A stretch of DNA of 64,000 nt from Planctomycetota bacterium (GCA_028289345.1 JANQQL010000009.1:186001-250000); one strand, 5' to 3'; shown: positions 50,247 through 60,021, numbered from the stretch's first letter. The notes: generated from the letters alone by a model not told the origin. Numbers and translations: made by a program.

Positions 50247-50809
50247 GGGGGGATTCTGGAGGATGGGGTTCGCGACGACACGAACTCCTTCCTCTCTGGT
50301 TTGCCTGGTGAACTCTCCGCAACCAACGCCAGGTTGACAACTCGCCCTTGGGTGGAAGCTCCGATCGGTACGAGCGTCTGAGTGAGCGGAAACGCTGATC
50401 GAGCACTCGTTTCGTGCCGGCGAGTTCGAGGATCCTGACGACCTCACTGCGGTAGCGGGCCTGCCCCCAACCCAGTGTTGGAGGAGAAGGTGAGCGGTTC
50501 GGAGAGCACGGCGGTCGGCGAACTTTCAACTGATGGGACGTGCAGGCTCCCGCACTCGGAGCGGCTACTCTGGAAGCCCAACTCACTGATTTGCTGCACG
50601 TAGCAACACCGGGACGGGGTGAGACAGGCCGTTCCTAGATTCGACGATGGCGTTTGCGTTGCTTCCGAGGTCCACAAAGTGATCCCGCAACACACCAATC
50701 GAAGGAGCTTGCCCGGCGAATCGCCGCACTAGGCCTCTTCGCCGACCGCGATCTATACTGCCTCGGGAGTGACGGCGCCGAAACACCACATTGAGTCGGA
50801 AGACATCGA
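50247..50809. other. Non-coding stretch
   Basis: About 560 bases after the beta-helix gene. No frame looks coding, and I see no terminator hairpin with a T-run directly after the stop codon. Confidence 0.4.
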
Positions 50810-51100
50810 ATGGCCGAGTTCTATGCGATCGCCATCTATCGAGCACGAGTCGCCGGTGAGTTCACCGGGACAATCGACGTCTCGGCGAGGTACTTTCAAT
50901 CGGACTCGGAGGCGGCTGTGCGGGAGACTCTCAAGACGGAGGATCCACACTCATACTTCAATGATGCTGGCGAACGCGTGGAGTGGGTGCTTTCCAGAAT
51001 CATGTCGGTGGACAACCATCGTGGTCCAGAGTCGGGGGACGAGGTCACTGGATTTGTGATTGACTCGGATGGGCTGGCGGGGCTTGCCGAATCGAGGTAG
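50810..51100 (+). CDS. Hypothetical small protein
   Basis: A 96-residue protein (ATG 50810), FYAIAIYRARVAGEFTGTID at the N terminus, then an acidic part with DEVTGFVIDSDG. No family recognised. It is followed 7 bases later by a membrane-protein gene on the same strand, so the two may be co-expressed. Confidence 0.65.
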   Translation: MAEFYAIAIYRARVAGEFTGTIDVSARYFQSDSEAAVRETLKTEDPHSYFNDAGERVEWVLSRIMSVDNHRGPESGDEVTGFVIDSDGLAGLAESR

Positions 51101-51107
51101 AGCGCCC

Positions 51108-51446
51108 ATGACTGAGCCGCGCCGATTCCGCTGGCCGCTTCTGAATGGCCTTGCCTACGAGCTGGTCATGACCCGGAAGTCCGAGAAGTTCACGTTCTTC
51201 CACCTCCTGTTTGGCCTGCTCCCCGCGTTGGCAATCGCTGGGGTGGTTGGGCGGACCATCGACCATGACACCGCAAGCTGGTCCCTCGGATCCGTGGTCG
51301 TTCCAAGTCTGGTGGCAGGGTCACTTGGGTTACTGTCGGCCTGGGCCCTCCCGCGAGTGCTCTGGTACGGCCTCAGGCTTCTGATCCGATTCGACCGATT
51401 TACCATGGTGTTTCCCGACTCCGATGGCGACGAGGAGGACGCCTAG
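51108..51446 (+). CDS. Small membrane protein
   Basis: A 112-residue protein from ATG 51108 with two strong membrane helices (FFHLLFGLLPALAIAGVVG and VVVPSLVAGSLGLLSAWAL) and a short hydrophobic segment near residue 90. No family recognised. The C terminus is acidic (PDSDGDEEDA). Seven bases separate it from the previous gene. Confidence 0.65.
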   Translation: MTEPRRFRWPLLNGLAYELVMTRKSEKFTFFHLLFGLLPALAIAGVVGRTIDHDTASWSLGSVVVPSLVAGSLGLLSAWALPRVLWYGLRLLIRFDRFTMVFPDSDGDEEDA

Positions 51447-51531
51447 CTCCGAGTTGCAGCAGTCGGAGTGCGGGAGTCCGGGTACGGATCACCCCAAGCC
51501 CTGGTGGCGACGGTCAATGCCGTCGGGGCTG

Positions 51532-51593
51532 GCTGACCACACGATGCCGCCGCCCGAACGGCGATCGGGCGGCCATGACAACCAACGCTTGAC
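51532..51593 (+). other. Degenerate attC site 16
   Basis: GCTGACC at the left, then the perfect hairpin GCCGCCCGA-ACGGCGA-TCGGGCGGC, a right arm CATGACAACCAAC and the box GCTTGAC, 10 bases before the ATG of the next gene. Arrangement and length (62 bases) fit attC, although sequence identity to the array family is low. Confidence 0.55.
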
Positions 51594-51602
51594 GGGCCGA
51601 AC

Positions 51603-52115
51603 ATGACACCTTGGAAAGAACTGGTCGATCCGGAGAGGGAGGAGGCTTGGGAACTTTTCTACAAGGTCCTTCAGTTCAGGCCAGGCATGAAGAAATGCGA
51701 TTGGCCGGGAATCCACGAACCGGATGCCTCGACGACGTACTCGATTTCGCACGCTTACGAAGTCGAGGACCTCTATCTGCCCCGAACCAACGACTTGTGC
51801 ACCAAGATCAAGCTCGCACTCATGGAGTGCACCGATCCCCAGGATTTCGTCTACGCCCTGGACTGGCAGCATCCGTGCTACAAGTTCTGGCCCCATGAGC
51901 CGTTTCCGTTTGAGACAGAAGACGACTGGCCGATTCCCCCACTCCCAAATGGAGACTACTACTCATTCGTGAGTCCGGACTTGACGTTTGGGGTTTTCGG
52001 CCACCCCTGGGAGCAAACCATGTGTGTCTTTGGGGCCAAGTTCATGCGTGCGGTCGACAACCATCTTCCCGACCTCTTCACTGAAGTTGTTCGCCGCAAT
52101 GGTTGGCACGCTTAG
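51603..52115 (+). CDS. DUF2716 family protein
   Basis: A 170-residue protein (ATG 51603) matching DUF2716: WELFYKVLQFRPGMKKCDWP, FVYALDWQHPCYKFWPHEPF, PPLPNGDYYSFVSPDLTFGV and FGHPWEQTMCVFG are the family blocks. The family is small, cytoplasmic and of unknown function, often in variable loci. It follows the degenerate attC 16 closely, as a cassette gene would. Confidence 0.88.
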   Translation: MTPWKELVDPEREEAWELFYKVLQFRPGMKKCDWPGIHEPDASTTYSISHAYEVEDLYLPRTNDLCTKIKLALMECTDPQDFVYALDWQHPCYKFWPHEPFPFETEDDWPIPPLPNGDYYSFVSPDLTFGVFGHPWEQTMCVFGAKFMRAVDNHLPDLFTEVVRRNGWHA

Positions 52116-52281
52116 GCGACCCTCTGGCCAGCACTGGGAGAACCCACCCTCAGAAATGCCACGGACACCATGACCGATCCAAAGTCTGACTGCGAAGGCG
52201 GCATGATGCAATTCTTCCGTTTTCTAGCGTCGTCGATCAACAATACCGCCACCGGCTTTCCACACTCCGAGGGAACTCCCC

Positions 52282-52623
52282 ATGGCAGCAGATGATCCCG
52301 AACTTTCACGGCGCACGAAGGTCGCCCTCGAAGCAATCAAGCATTCCTTGACCACGCCGGCTGGCGAGTTTGGAGCCGCCCTGTTCGTCACTCATCATCT
52401 GGAGGAACTTGAAGCGGCCTACTGGCAGGCGCATCTGCAGACCGGCAAACCCAGTCCCACGCAAGTGATCGGGCTTCTCGCCTTGCTCTCGCACTGGAGC
52501 GACGACGATGACGACGGGATCGACACGCTCGACTTTGGCCTTCCCGGAGATGTTTCAAGCTACCGACTCAGCGTTCGGTTCAATGAGCATGGCGACATCG
52601 ACGACGTCGCGATGGAGAGCTAG
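52282..52623 (+). CDS. Hypothetical acidic protein
   Basis: A 113-residue soluble protein, ATG 52282 after GAGGGAACTCCCC. Contains a DDDDDGIDTLDFGLPGDV segment and a C-terminal strand (YRLSVRFNEHGDIDDVAME). No family recognised. Downstream (52651-52700) an attC-like left arm GGCCAACAAACCGATGAGG is visible. Confidence 0.65.
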   Translation: MAADDPELSRRTKVALEAIKHSLTTPAGEFGAALFVTHHLEELEAAYWQAHLQTGKPSPTQVIGLLALLSHWSDDDDDGIDTLDFGLPGDVSSYRLSVRFNEHGDIDDVAMES

Positions 52624-52795
52624 TGCAAGAAGCGGTTCCGTAGGCCTGGCATGGCCAACAAACCGATGAGGCCGGGCGCGCTTCGTAACGCCCTGATTCT
52701 CCACCCGCTCCACCTCAACAAACGCGATCTCACCAGAACGGGCGCGTCGAGAATCTCGAACGCGATGAGAATCGGACGACCAGACTGGCGACGAA

Positions 52796-53536
52796 GTGGA
52801 CCCGGAAAGGTCGTGGTTGGGTATCGTGTCTCGGATGATTGGAATTCTGGTCACACTCCTCCTGTCGTGGGTCCTGCTCCGGAAAACGGGCCACGACCTG
52901 ATCACCGTGCTGGGAATCGCCCCAAGTCGACGCCGCTTGAAAGAGTGCGGGGTCGGGTTGCTGTTCATGGCGACCATCGCCTTGATCAACTTCCTTGGCC
53001 AGGCCCACTTCAAGCAAATCACCTACGCGGTGAACCCGGACGCCGGCGTGGGGCAGCTTCTGAACGCCTGCTTCTGGGTTCTGAAGGCGGTGATCTTTGA
53101 AGAGCTGGTGTTTCGTGGAGCCGTTCTCTACCTGTTGATCCGCCACCTCGGCCCCATCAAAGCCTGCCTGCTCAGCTCCTTCATCTTCGGGGTCTATCAC
53201 TGGTACAGCTATGAGGTGTTTGGCGAACGCCTCATCCTGATGGCCTACATCTTGCTCGTCACAGGAGCTGGCGGCTGGATGTTTGCCTACGCCTTTGCGA
53301 AGACGAAATCCCTGTACGCTCCCACGGGGCTCCATTTCGGTTGGAACGTCGTGACCGCCGTCGTTTTCTCGTCGGGTCCTGTCGGGGCCCAGTGGTTGGT
53401 ACCGCAAGCAGAGGCCGTCGAGATGGGGGGATGGGCGACGCTCCTGTTCTTCGTTCTGCAGACCCTTGTCGCGCCCGGTCTGGTGACCTTGTTTCTGTGG
53501 CGCCGGGGGAAGCGAGGAGTCACATCAGCCTCATGA
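52796..53536 (+). CDS. CPBP-family intramembrane metalloprotease (CAAX-protease type)
   Basis: A 246-residue membrane protein (GTG 52796; ATG 52835 is possible). The family motif EELVFRGAVLYLLIRHLG (about residues 102-120, glutamates coordinating metal) is followed by LSSFIFGVYHW with the conserved His, and PTGLHFGWNVVTA near residue 180 provides the third motif. Six or more membrane helices flank these. Members cleave or modify membrane peptides such as bacteriocin precursors or prenylated proteins; some confer immunity. No bacteriocin gene is adjacent. Confidence 0.9.
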   Translation: MDPERSWLGIVSRMIGILVTLLLSWVLLRKTGHDLITVLGIAPSRRRLKECGVGLLFMATIALINFLGQAHFKQITYAVNPDAGVGQLLNACFWVLKAVIFEELVFRGAVLYLLIRHLGPIKACLLSSFIFGVYHWYSYEVFGERLILMAYILLVTGAGGWMFAYAFAKTKSLYAPTGLHFGWNVVTAVVFSSGPVGAQWLVPQAEAVEMGGWATLLFFVLQTLVAPGLVTLFLWRRGKRGVTSAS

Positions 53537-53786
53537 CTGGTTGACGACACCGTGGAATCTGAAATCCCAAGATCGACCGAACTCCATCGAGAGAAACCGG
53601 GCATCGACCTCATGAGCTTGCGTTTGAGGGCCGTGCGGTAGGAAGCGCCATCCGCCACCGAAGCAGCAAACCAAGCTTGTCGGGACCGGTAGGCTGCTAA
53701 ACTCTGCCCGCTTCTCATCCGAACATTGGCCGCTGGCTTCGAGGAACGCCGAGGAAATTCGCGAACCTCCAAGAGACTCGATCGAG

Positions 53787-54089
53787 ATGAACGAATACAT
53801 TTTGCTCATGCACGACGACGTCCCTGAGCGCGGTACAGACGCGCCGCCACTCGACTGGGCACCATACTTCGGGAAGCTTCGTGCGAGCGGCCGTTTCTGC
53901 GGGGGCAGCGCCATCGGCGAGGGAACGTGTTTCAGGAAAAACGGCTCGGCCCCTCCTGCCACGAGACATCTCTCTGGTTACATCCGCGTGCAGGCAGAGA
54001 ACCTTGAAGCCGCCGAACAACTGGTGTCGGGAAACCCCGTGTACGAGGCCGGCGGCACCGTGGAAGTCAGAGAGCTTCCGCGTACCTAG
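53787..54089 (+). CDS. YCII-related protein
   Basis: A 100-residue protein (ATG 53787) with MNEYILLMHDDVPERGTDAP, WAPYFGKLRASGRFCGGSAI, SGYIRVQAENLEAAEQLVSG and PVYEAGGTVEVRELP, the layout of YCII/DGPF-domain proteins (ferredoxin-like fold dimers). Often next to sigma factors, but none is here. Function unknown. Confidence 0.88.
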   Translation: MNEYILLMHDDVPERGTDAPPLDWAPYFGKLRASGRFCGGSAIGEGTCFRKNGSAPPATRHLSGYIRVQAENLEAAEQLVSGNPVYEAGGTVEVRELPRT

Positions 54090-54330
54090 CCACGGAGAGG
54101 CGCCCGCTGGCAAGCAAGTGAACGGCTCCCGATCAGCCGGCACACTGGCAAGAATCGAAAGTCCTTCGACCGTGGGACGAAATGAGAATCGGACCGGCTC
54201 ATGACGAGCATGGAGCCGCAAGGCGGATAGAATCCCGTTTCCCGATCGCTGTGAACGAAACCACTTTGGGTGCCGCCGGCTGATCAGTGGCCTGAGAAGC
54301 AGGCGAAAGGCAGCAAAGGATCCATTCTTC

Positions 54331-54675
54331 GTGTTGATTGGCGGGATTGTCGTGAGTCGCCTCATCTCTGAATCTGCTTTGAAGAAACTCAGTTTCCATG
54401 AGAAGGTAGAAGTCATTGACGGACTCGCACCCGCCCGCAAGTTCGGCCTATTGGTATTCTTGGCAGCCGTAATCGCCACCTACCAGAACCCGCCATTGCT
54501 CATCTCTGTGACGGGGCTCTACATTGTTAGCTTGTATGCCTATACCTTTACGAAACTCAGTCGCCTCGACTTGCCAAAGCCCTATGTCAAGGCAGTGGCC
54601 GCGGGAGCTCTCGTCTCTTTCCTTACTTTCGTTGCATTCATTTACTTATCCTGCATACAGAGCGGAATGGCCTGA
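54331..54675 (+). CDS. Small membrane protein
   Basis: A 114-residue protein (GTG 54331; GTG 54352 also possible) with three hydrophobic helices: FGLLVFLAAVIATYQNPPLL, VTGLYIVSLYAYTF and AVAAGALVSFLTFVAFIYLS. No family recognised. More AT-rich than its neighbours. It lies 60 bases before the VOC gene. Confidence 0.62.
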   Translation: MLIGGIVVSRLISESALKKLSFHEKVEVIDGLAPARKFGLLVFLAAVIATYQNPPLLISVTGLYIVSLYAYTFTKLSRLDLPKPYVKAVAAGALVSFLTFVAFIYLSCIQSGMA

Positions 54676-54737
54676 CCAGGCAGCGCACGAAACAACCTTT
54701 ACTCGCCAACCATTTAAGATCAACCAGGACCCAAGCC

Positions 54738-55520
54738 ATGAACAACCCCTTTGTCCCCCGCGTCGGCGGAGTCCTCAGCGCCGACATCCCCGTCCCCGAA
54801 CACGAACGGGAAATGCGTTTCTACTCGCGCATCTTGACCACGGGAGAGAATCCGCTTTGGCGCGGGGACTTGATGAACAACCGGGGCATGCCGATCATCG
54901 GTTTGGGGGCTCGAACCGAGGAGTACGCAAACATTCCGACCCAATGGATGCCACACATCCTGGTCGCCGATGTCGCCGCCAGTGTCCAGCAAGCGCTCGC
55001 CTTGAACGGGAGTGAGCTGATGCACGGCAAGGACGAGGATGGAAACAGTCTGTGGGCGGGGCTGCGCGATCCCAATGGCGTGGCGTTCGGGATCATCCCG
55101 GTCTCCTCGGCCGAAGCTCCCCCAGCGACTGACAGTGACGATTCGCGCGTGGGCCGCATCGCCTGGCTTGACTTGACGGTCCCCGAGGCCTCGGCAACCC
55201 GTGACTTCTATCGCCAAGTCGTTGGCTGGTCGACGCAGGATGTCGAGATGAAGGATGGCGGCGAAAGCTACGCCGACTACAACATGTGTGGTGAGGATGG
55301 AAAACCAGCGGCGGGAATCTGCCATGCCCGCGGCGGGAACCAGGGATTGCCACCTGTGTGGATGATCTACCTTCCCGTGGGCGACCTCGCCGAGAGTCTG
55401 CGACGCGTCGAAGAAGAGGGAGGAAAAGTGATCAAGGCCGGACGGGGGACGGATGGGGAATACGCCTACGCGGCAATTCAGGATCCTGTGGGGGTTTGCC
55501 TCGCGTTGGTTCCGGGGTGA
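54738..55520 (+). CDS. VOC (glyoxalase/bleomycin-resistance) family protein
   Basis: A 260-residue protein with two VOC modules: residues ~8-120 (VLSADIPVPEHEREMRFYSR, WMPHILVADVAASVQQAL, LRDPNGVAFGIIP) and ~135-258 (IAWLDLTVPEASATRDFYRQ, WMIYLPVGDLAESLRRVEE, IQDPVGVCLALVPG). This tandem form binds a metal or a small hydrophobic substrate; the exact reaction cannot be told. ATG 54738, complete. Confidence 0.93.
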   Translation: MNNPFVPRVGGVLSADIPVPEHEREMRFYSRILTTGENPLWRGDLMNNRGMPIIGLGARTEEYANIPTQWMPHILVADVAASVQQALALNGSELMHGKDEDGNSLWAGLRDPNGVAFGIIPVSSAEAPPATDSDDSRVGRIAWLDLTVPEASATRDFYRQVVGWSTQDVEMKDGGESYADYNMCGEDGKPAAGICHARGGNQGLPPVWMIYLPVGDLAESLRRVEEEGGKVIKAGRGTDGEYAYAAIQDPVGVCLALVPG

Positions 55521-55601
55521 GAGCGAGGTCGCCTGACTGGCGCCGGTCGCGCGATGCCGAGGGTGATCTCGATCACACTGGCCTGACAACCGGGAGCAGG
55601 T

Positions 55602-56078
55602 GTGGATAGGGACCATTTCACCGCAGAGGTCCGTCGAGCGCTCGAACCTTACTCTTCGACCCTCACCCATGCCCTCCGACAATTGATCGCATCGAACTAC
55701 CCGAAAGAAGTCGTTTGCATCGCATTCGAGGTGTTCCCGCAGAGCTTCACCATGGGATTCCCGATTCGCGCATTCTTCCTTGACGAACACGACACAGAGT
55801 TCTTCCTTTTCGAGAATGGAAAAGCTGTCTATCCGAGCCCCATCGATCCAGGCTTGCTGTCGACCGACAAGGTGTACGACGAATCCCTGGAGGAAGAACT
55901 TGAACTCGCGGATCCCGAAGCGGACAGCCACACGCTCGCTTCGCTGACGGCCATCCACTGGTTTGAAGACTGCTGGATCCGGGCTGGCGGCCGAAACTTC
56001 GATCTCGACGTGACCATCAACATCCACGACTCGCCCGAGTCCTACGACCTCAGGAGCCGCCAGTGGCGCGCCCCATGA
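55602..56078 (+). CDS. Hypothetical protein
   Basis: A 158-residue acidic soluble protein, GTG 55602. EVRRALEPYSSTLTHALRQL, then strands VCIAFEVFPQSFTMGFPI and FFLFENGKAVYPS and a C-terminal WIRAGGRNFDLDVTINIHDS. I do not recognise the family; the pattern resembles small immunity or SMI1-like cytoplasmic proteins but this is weak. Confidence 0.65.
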   Translation: MDRDHFTAEVRRALEPYSSTLTHALRQLIASNYPKEVVCIAFEVFPQSFTMGFPIRAFFLDEHDTEFFLFENGKAVYPSPIDPGLLSTDKVYDESLEEELELADPEADSHTLASLTAIHWFEDCWIRAGGRNFDLDVTINIHDSPESYDLRSRQWRAP

Positions 56079-56127
56079 CTGGCGCATCGACCCACCCAGC
56101 GAACTTTGACTCGAAAGGCCTTCGGCA

Positions 56128-56547
56128 ATGATGACAAAGGTCTTCGTTCTCCATCATGAATACCAGTGGTGTGGCCGCGATGAGGTCAAGTTGATTGGGA
56201 TCTATGCCACGGAAGCCGAGGCTGCGGAAGCGGCGAAGAGGCTTCGGAAGGAGCCGGGTTTCTGCGATTGGCCCGACGGCTTCTCCATTGATCCTTACTC
56301 CCTCGGAGTCGATCACTGGACCGAAGGGTTCGTAACCCAGGTTGCGGTTCTCGTTCCACCGAAACTCGAGTCCGGCGAATTCCAGACTTGCCACGCGGTT
56401 TGGCGTCCCGGCGATCTCTACAAACTCGGAGAGATCGACGAGCCCGAGAAGGCATTGTTCTCGAAGAATGATGTCGTTCGCGCCGAAGAGCGTTTGGTTC
56501 CGGGGTTCGAGGAACCATCTCTCGTGGCCACCCAGCGGGTCCGGTAA
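56128..56547 (+). CDS. DUF7336 family protein
   Basis: A 139-residue protein (ATG 56128 or 56131). FVLHHEYQWCGRDEVKLIGI, then YATEAEAAEAAKRLRKEPGF, SIDPYSLGVDHWTEGF are the family's conserved blocks. Members are small, cytoplasmic and uncharacterised, and turn up frequently as isolated accessory genes. Confidence 0.85.
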   Translation: MMTKVFVLHHEYQWCGRDEVKLIGIYATEAEAAEAAKRLRKEPGFCDWPDGFSIDPYSLGVDHWTEGFVTQVAVLVPPKLESGEFQTCHAVWRPGDLYKLGEIDEPEKALFSKNDVVRAEERLVPGFEEPSLVATQRVR

Positions 56548-57033
56548 GGGCACCCATTGGCTCGGCGCAGACCGATTCGGGGAGCACTGGCCGGCTTCTT
56601 GGGTACATTCACGAGCCGCAACTCCGACCACCATGGGTATTGGCTGCTCGGACAGCTCCCCGACTCCGTACTCACCGAAGGCGTCTTCGACTTGCGAAAT
56701 CCCTGCCACGGGATCTGTGTCGTCACCACGGTCGCTCGGGAACTTGCAGCGACAAGATTTGAAGAGCAGGTGGTGAAGGCGGGTCTCCGAATGGCGGTCG
56801 TCCAAAGCGCTCGATTGCGCATCCATGCAATTGGCCAGGACATTGAATGCTGGCAAGGAGACCACCGTTCAAAAGGCGACGAGCAGCTGGCAAATGGGGA
56901 CCGTCGCACGGCCTTACGAATGAGCCAGGCGACGTCAGGCCCCATTGAGCAGCTCTGGTGCGCGAGGAGTCCGCGTGATGAGTTTCCTACCGCCGACGCG
57001 GATCAGTGGACACCTCTGATCCCCGTGGACGTG
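56548..57033. other. Stretch without a supported gene
   Basis: About 490 bases between the DUF7336 gene and the convergent SGNH gene. A plus-strand frame (56557-57135) is open but overlaps the SGNH coding region in its last 100 bases, has no ribosome-binding site and no recognised similarity, so I do not call it. Confidence 0.4.
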
Positions 57034-58275
57034 TCAAAACTCCAAGTTCTCGAGCAAGAAGTCCGCGTACGCCCGATGCCCCCGATTGTTGAAATGCAAT
57101 CCAGGAGCGGGCTCGTAGTGTTCCGCGGTCAATGAGTTTGGCACCTGAGGGTCATACCCCTGGAACAGCAGGATGTTGCCGTCAACGCGGTTGAGGCTGT
57201 TCTCGAGGTCGGGTCGCACAGGGATCAAGAAGAGTTCGAAGCGAGCGCCGACGGATGTCGCTGCCTGCCGAATGCGATCCAGGCACTGCCGTGTGGCCAC
57301 GGCTCGTTCGAGCTTTCGACTGCTTCTTTCCTTGGCGGTCCAAGACTCTTCGGGGTCGGGGGCCGGAGAGGCCCAATACTCGGCCCAAAGAAGTGATCCG
57401 ACAGCGCTTTGGGTGAGCAATTTGCGCAGGGTGTTTCGACAGATGCCGAGGTTCTCGCTGCCGATTCGATTGGAGCGCGACACGTGATACGCGTACGACT
57501 CTTCGGCGCTCGCCAATGGCTTTCGCTCATGGTCGAAGCCGCTCAGCCAGCCGGCATTCGTGACGTACCAAGGTGGCTGGTGAGGCAACACCGGAAGGAG
57601 ATCGCGGTGGATGTCATTGCCAAGGTACATCACCGCAGCGACAACATCGGGACGGAGCCGAGGAGTGTAACGCTCGGCAACGAGAGCGTACTGGGCGGGG
57701 TCGGTGCCTGGAATGCCTCCGTTGAAACACACCAGACCTTCGCGCGCGACGAGATCGACGAACGATTCGGTGAGCGGACTCGCCGACGCTCCCCACGTGA
57801 ACGAGTCACCGACGAACAACACCGAAGGGCTTCCGGTCGGTGAGGGCTCGAAGGGGATGCTGCGAAAGCCGTCGGAGTTCACAATCGTATCCGCCGACCA
57901 GCCGTGACCCGGATTGGCCCGGAACATCCCTTCCGCGTCGGCCTGGAAGCTTTGAATCGCTTGGAACCGGTCCACGCGCTCGAAGCTTCCGCTGTGAGCC
58001 GGCACGTAGCCGGCCTCGTTCCCGGCGAAACGGAATGCGATCTCTCCCGCCGAGAACGCGAACACGACTCCGAAGACGACCAGCCAGACGCGGCTGAGTT
58101 GGCGCTGGGATTTCGACGAGCCCTCTCCAGCGACACTCAACGGCAGCTCCTCTGTGGCTTCTTCCGATCCCGGACTCTTCCCCAGTCGTGATGCTTGGGA
58201 ATCTAGCGTTCTTCGGGAGCTTCCTACATCAGGGATCAGGAAGCGGGCCGAGTCCGGGTCATCTCGTGCAGCCAT
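57034..58275 (-). CDS. SGNH/GDSL hydrolase family membrane protein
   Basis: About 413 residues from ATG 58275 (ATG 58362 also in frame). After a cytoplasmic, Ser/Glu-rich N terminus a membrane helix (VWLVVFGVVFAFSAGEIAF) anchors an extracytoplasmic SGNH-hydrolase-like domain with block I SVLFVGDSFTWGASA (nucleophile Ser), block II GGIPGTDPAQY, block III AVMYLGNDIHRD and C-terminal GLHFNNRGHRAYADFL (His). Such anchored enzymes O-acetylate or deacetylate surface glycans. The gene is convergent with DUF7336. Confidence 0.88.
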   Translation of the reverse strand: MAARDDPDSARFLIPDVGSSRRTLDSQASRLGKSPGSEEATEELPLSVAGEGSSKSQRQLSRVWLVVFGVVFAFSAGEIAFRFAGNEAGYVPAHSGSFERVDRFQAIQSFQADAEGMFRANPGHGWSADTIVNSDGFRSIPFEPSPTGSPSVLFVGDSFTWGASASPLTESFVDLVAREGLVCFNGGIPGTDPAQYALVAERYTPRLRPDVVAAVMYLGNDIHRDLLPVLPHQPPWYVTNAGWLSGFDHERKPLASAEESYAYHVSRSNRIGSENLGICRNTLRKLLTQSAVGSLLWAEYWASPAPDPEESWTAKERSSRKLERAVATRQCLDRIRQAATSVGARFELFLIPVRPDLENSLNRVDGNILLFQGYDPQVPNSLTAEHYEPAPGLHFNNRGHRAYADFLLENLEF

Positions 58276-58502
58276 CGCGTGCTTCGATCGATCCCCGCCA
58301 GTCCTCCGGGGAACTGAAGTACAATCGCGCCGATGGATGGATTCCCAACTCGGTCCGTCCATTCATCCTCTGGCGGATCTCCGCCACGGTCGGCACGGGG
58401 GCACCGGATGACGATCAGGCCAGCGCAGCTCGCGTTCCCACGCGCCAAACGAGTCGACCAGCCACGACGCGACGTGGCTCCCCCACGAGGGAAAAGGTGA
58501 AA

Positions 58503-59340
58503 ATGCCCCGGTCATTGCCGATCGTCTGCCTCGCCATCGCGGCCTGCACGAGCCCTCGGCCTTCGCTCGACAGGATCGACACCTCACAAGCCGCCATCGA
58601 GGTCCGCCCGTTCTCTGAGGTCGATTGGGAACCACTCAACCCCGCCCGGGGCGACAAGAGTCCCCAGGCTGGAACGCTGTGGGGTGATTCAAAACACTGT
58701 TCCTACCGGCTTTCTCGCCAAGTTCGTGGATGGTTTCTCGTCGCCTCCACACATCCACAACGTCACCTACCGCGCCGTGGTCATCCGCGGCTTGATTCAC
58801 AACGACGATCCGGATGCCGCCGACATGTGGATGCCCGCCGGGTCCTTCTGGACACAGCCGAAAGGGGAGGTACACATCACCTCGGCCAACAGCACGAACA
58901 ACGTCGCGCTGGTCGAAATCGACCAGGGCCCCTATCTGGTACGCCCTCCCAGTGAGGCCTTCGACAGCGGTGAGCGTCCAATCAACGTGGACCCCTCGAA
59001 CATCGTGTGGGTCAATCCCCAGAATCTGCGGCCCTCCACTGCCGGCGGAGTAAAGCTCGCATACCTTTGGGGAAGCCTGGAGGATGGGCACTCGAGCGGG
59101 ACCTTTGTCAAACTTCCCGCGGACACCACGGCTCGATTGCATAGTCAAGGATCCCCGTTCCGTGCCGTGGTGATCAAGGGACGCGTGCAGTACCGCGGGA
59201 GCGATGACAAGACCCTCGAACCCGGCAGCTACTTCGGATCCCAGGGGTCGGCGCGACATCCCGTCACAGCTCTCGAGGAATGCGTTCTCTACATTCACGC
59301 CGATGGTGAGTACGAGTTAACGCTCGAGGGGCCCTCGTGA
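58503..59340 (+). pseudogene. DUF4437-like cupin lipoprotein with frameshift
   Basis: From ATG 58503 the frame gives a lipoprotein signal ([15 protein letters not shown], lipobox AIAAC) and [20 protein letters not shown] up to TLWGD at 58689. The natural continuation [20 protein letters not shown] and the rest of the cupin-like repeat domain are in the +1 frame to TGA 59338-59340. The change occurs within about ten bases at GATTCAAAACACTG. Without it the protein would be ~279 residues and exported. Either an inactive gene or a sequencing error. Confidence 0.8.
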
Positions 59341-59397
59341 GGGGCCAATCGTCCGGCCAAGCGTTCGCCCGATGACGATTCCGCATAGGAGACATCA

Positions 59398-60021
59398 ATG
59401 AGCCCCGACCGATGGCGTCAGTTGATGGGCCATTGGGGAGCCTCCGGCGATGACGCTGAATTCGAGAAACTGGTTGCTGCCTACTCGGAATCTCATCGCC
59501 ACTACCACTCGACCCAGCACATCACGAGTTGCTTGAACCAATTCGACGAGGTGGCTGACCAAGCGCAGTACCCGAAAGAGGTCGAGGCCGCGCTTTGGTA
59601 CCACGACGCCATCTACAAGACGAGATCGTCCACCAACGAACGCGACAGCGCCCATTGGGCCTCCCGCTACCTGGAATCGATTGGCGCCTCGCCGGACCAA
59701 TGCCACCGTGTTCATCGCCATATCCTCGCGACCAAACACACCGGTGAACCACTCACTGGAGACACGGCGATCGTGGTCGACGTCGACGTCTCGATCCTCG
59801 GCGCCGAACCTGCGACGTATTCCGTCTACCAAGAGGCCATTCGCAAAGAGTATCGCTGGGTCCCGGAGTTCCTCTATCGACGAAAACGCATCGAGATTCT
59901 GCAGGCATTTCTCGGGCGAGCGACGCTCTATGAAACAGAGTCCTTTCGCCATCGATATGAAGAGCAGGCGCGGGAGAATCTCCGGCGCGAGATTGAGGAG
60001 CTACGCAGTCATGGGCAATGA
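59398..60021 (+). CDS. HD-domain phosphohydrolase (COG4339-like)
   Basis: A 207-residue soluble protein (ATG 59398). YSESHRHYHSTQHITSCLN contains the family H-Y-H motif, VEAALWYHDAIYKTRSSTNE the HD-type W-x-H-D motif with metal-binding residues, and HRHILATKHTGEPLTGDTAI followed by VVDVDVSILGAEPATYSVYQ the distal Asp. The family are predicted metal-dependent hydrolases of unknown substrate, length ~200. It overlaps the next gene by 11 bases. Confidence 0.9.
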   Translation: MSPDRWRQLMGHWGASGDDAEFEKLVAAYSESHRHYHSTQHITSCLNQFDEVADQAQYPKEVEAALWYHDAIYKTRSSTNERDSAHWASRYLESIGASPDQCHRVHRHILATKHTGEPLTGDTAIVVDVDVSILGAEPATYSVYQEAIRKEYRWVPEFLYRRKRIEILQAFLGRATLYETESFRHRYEEQARENLRREIEELRSHGQ

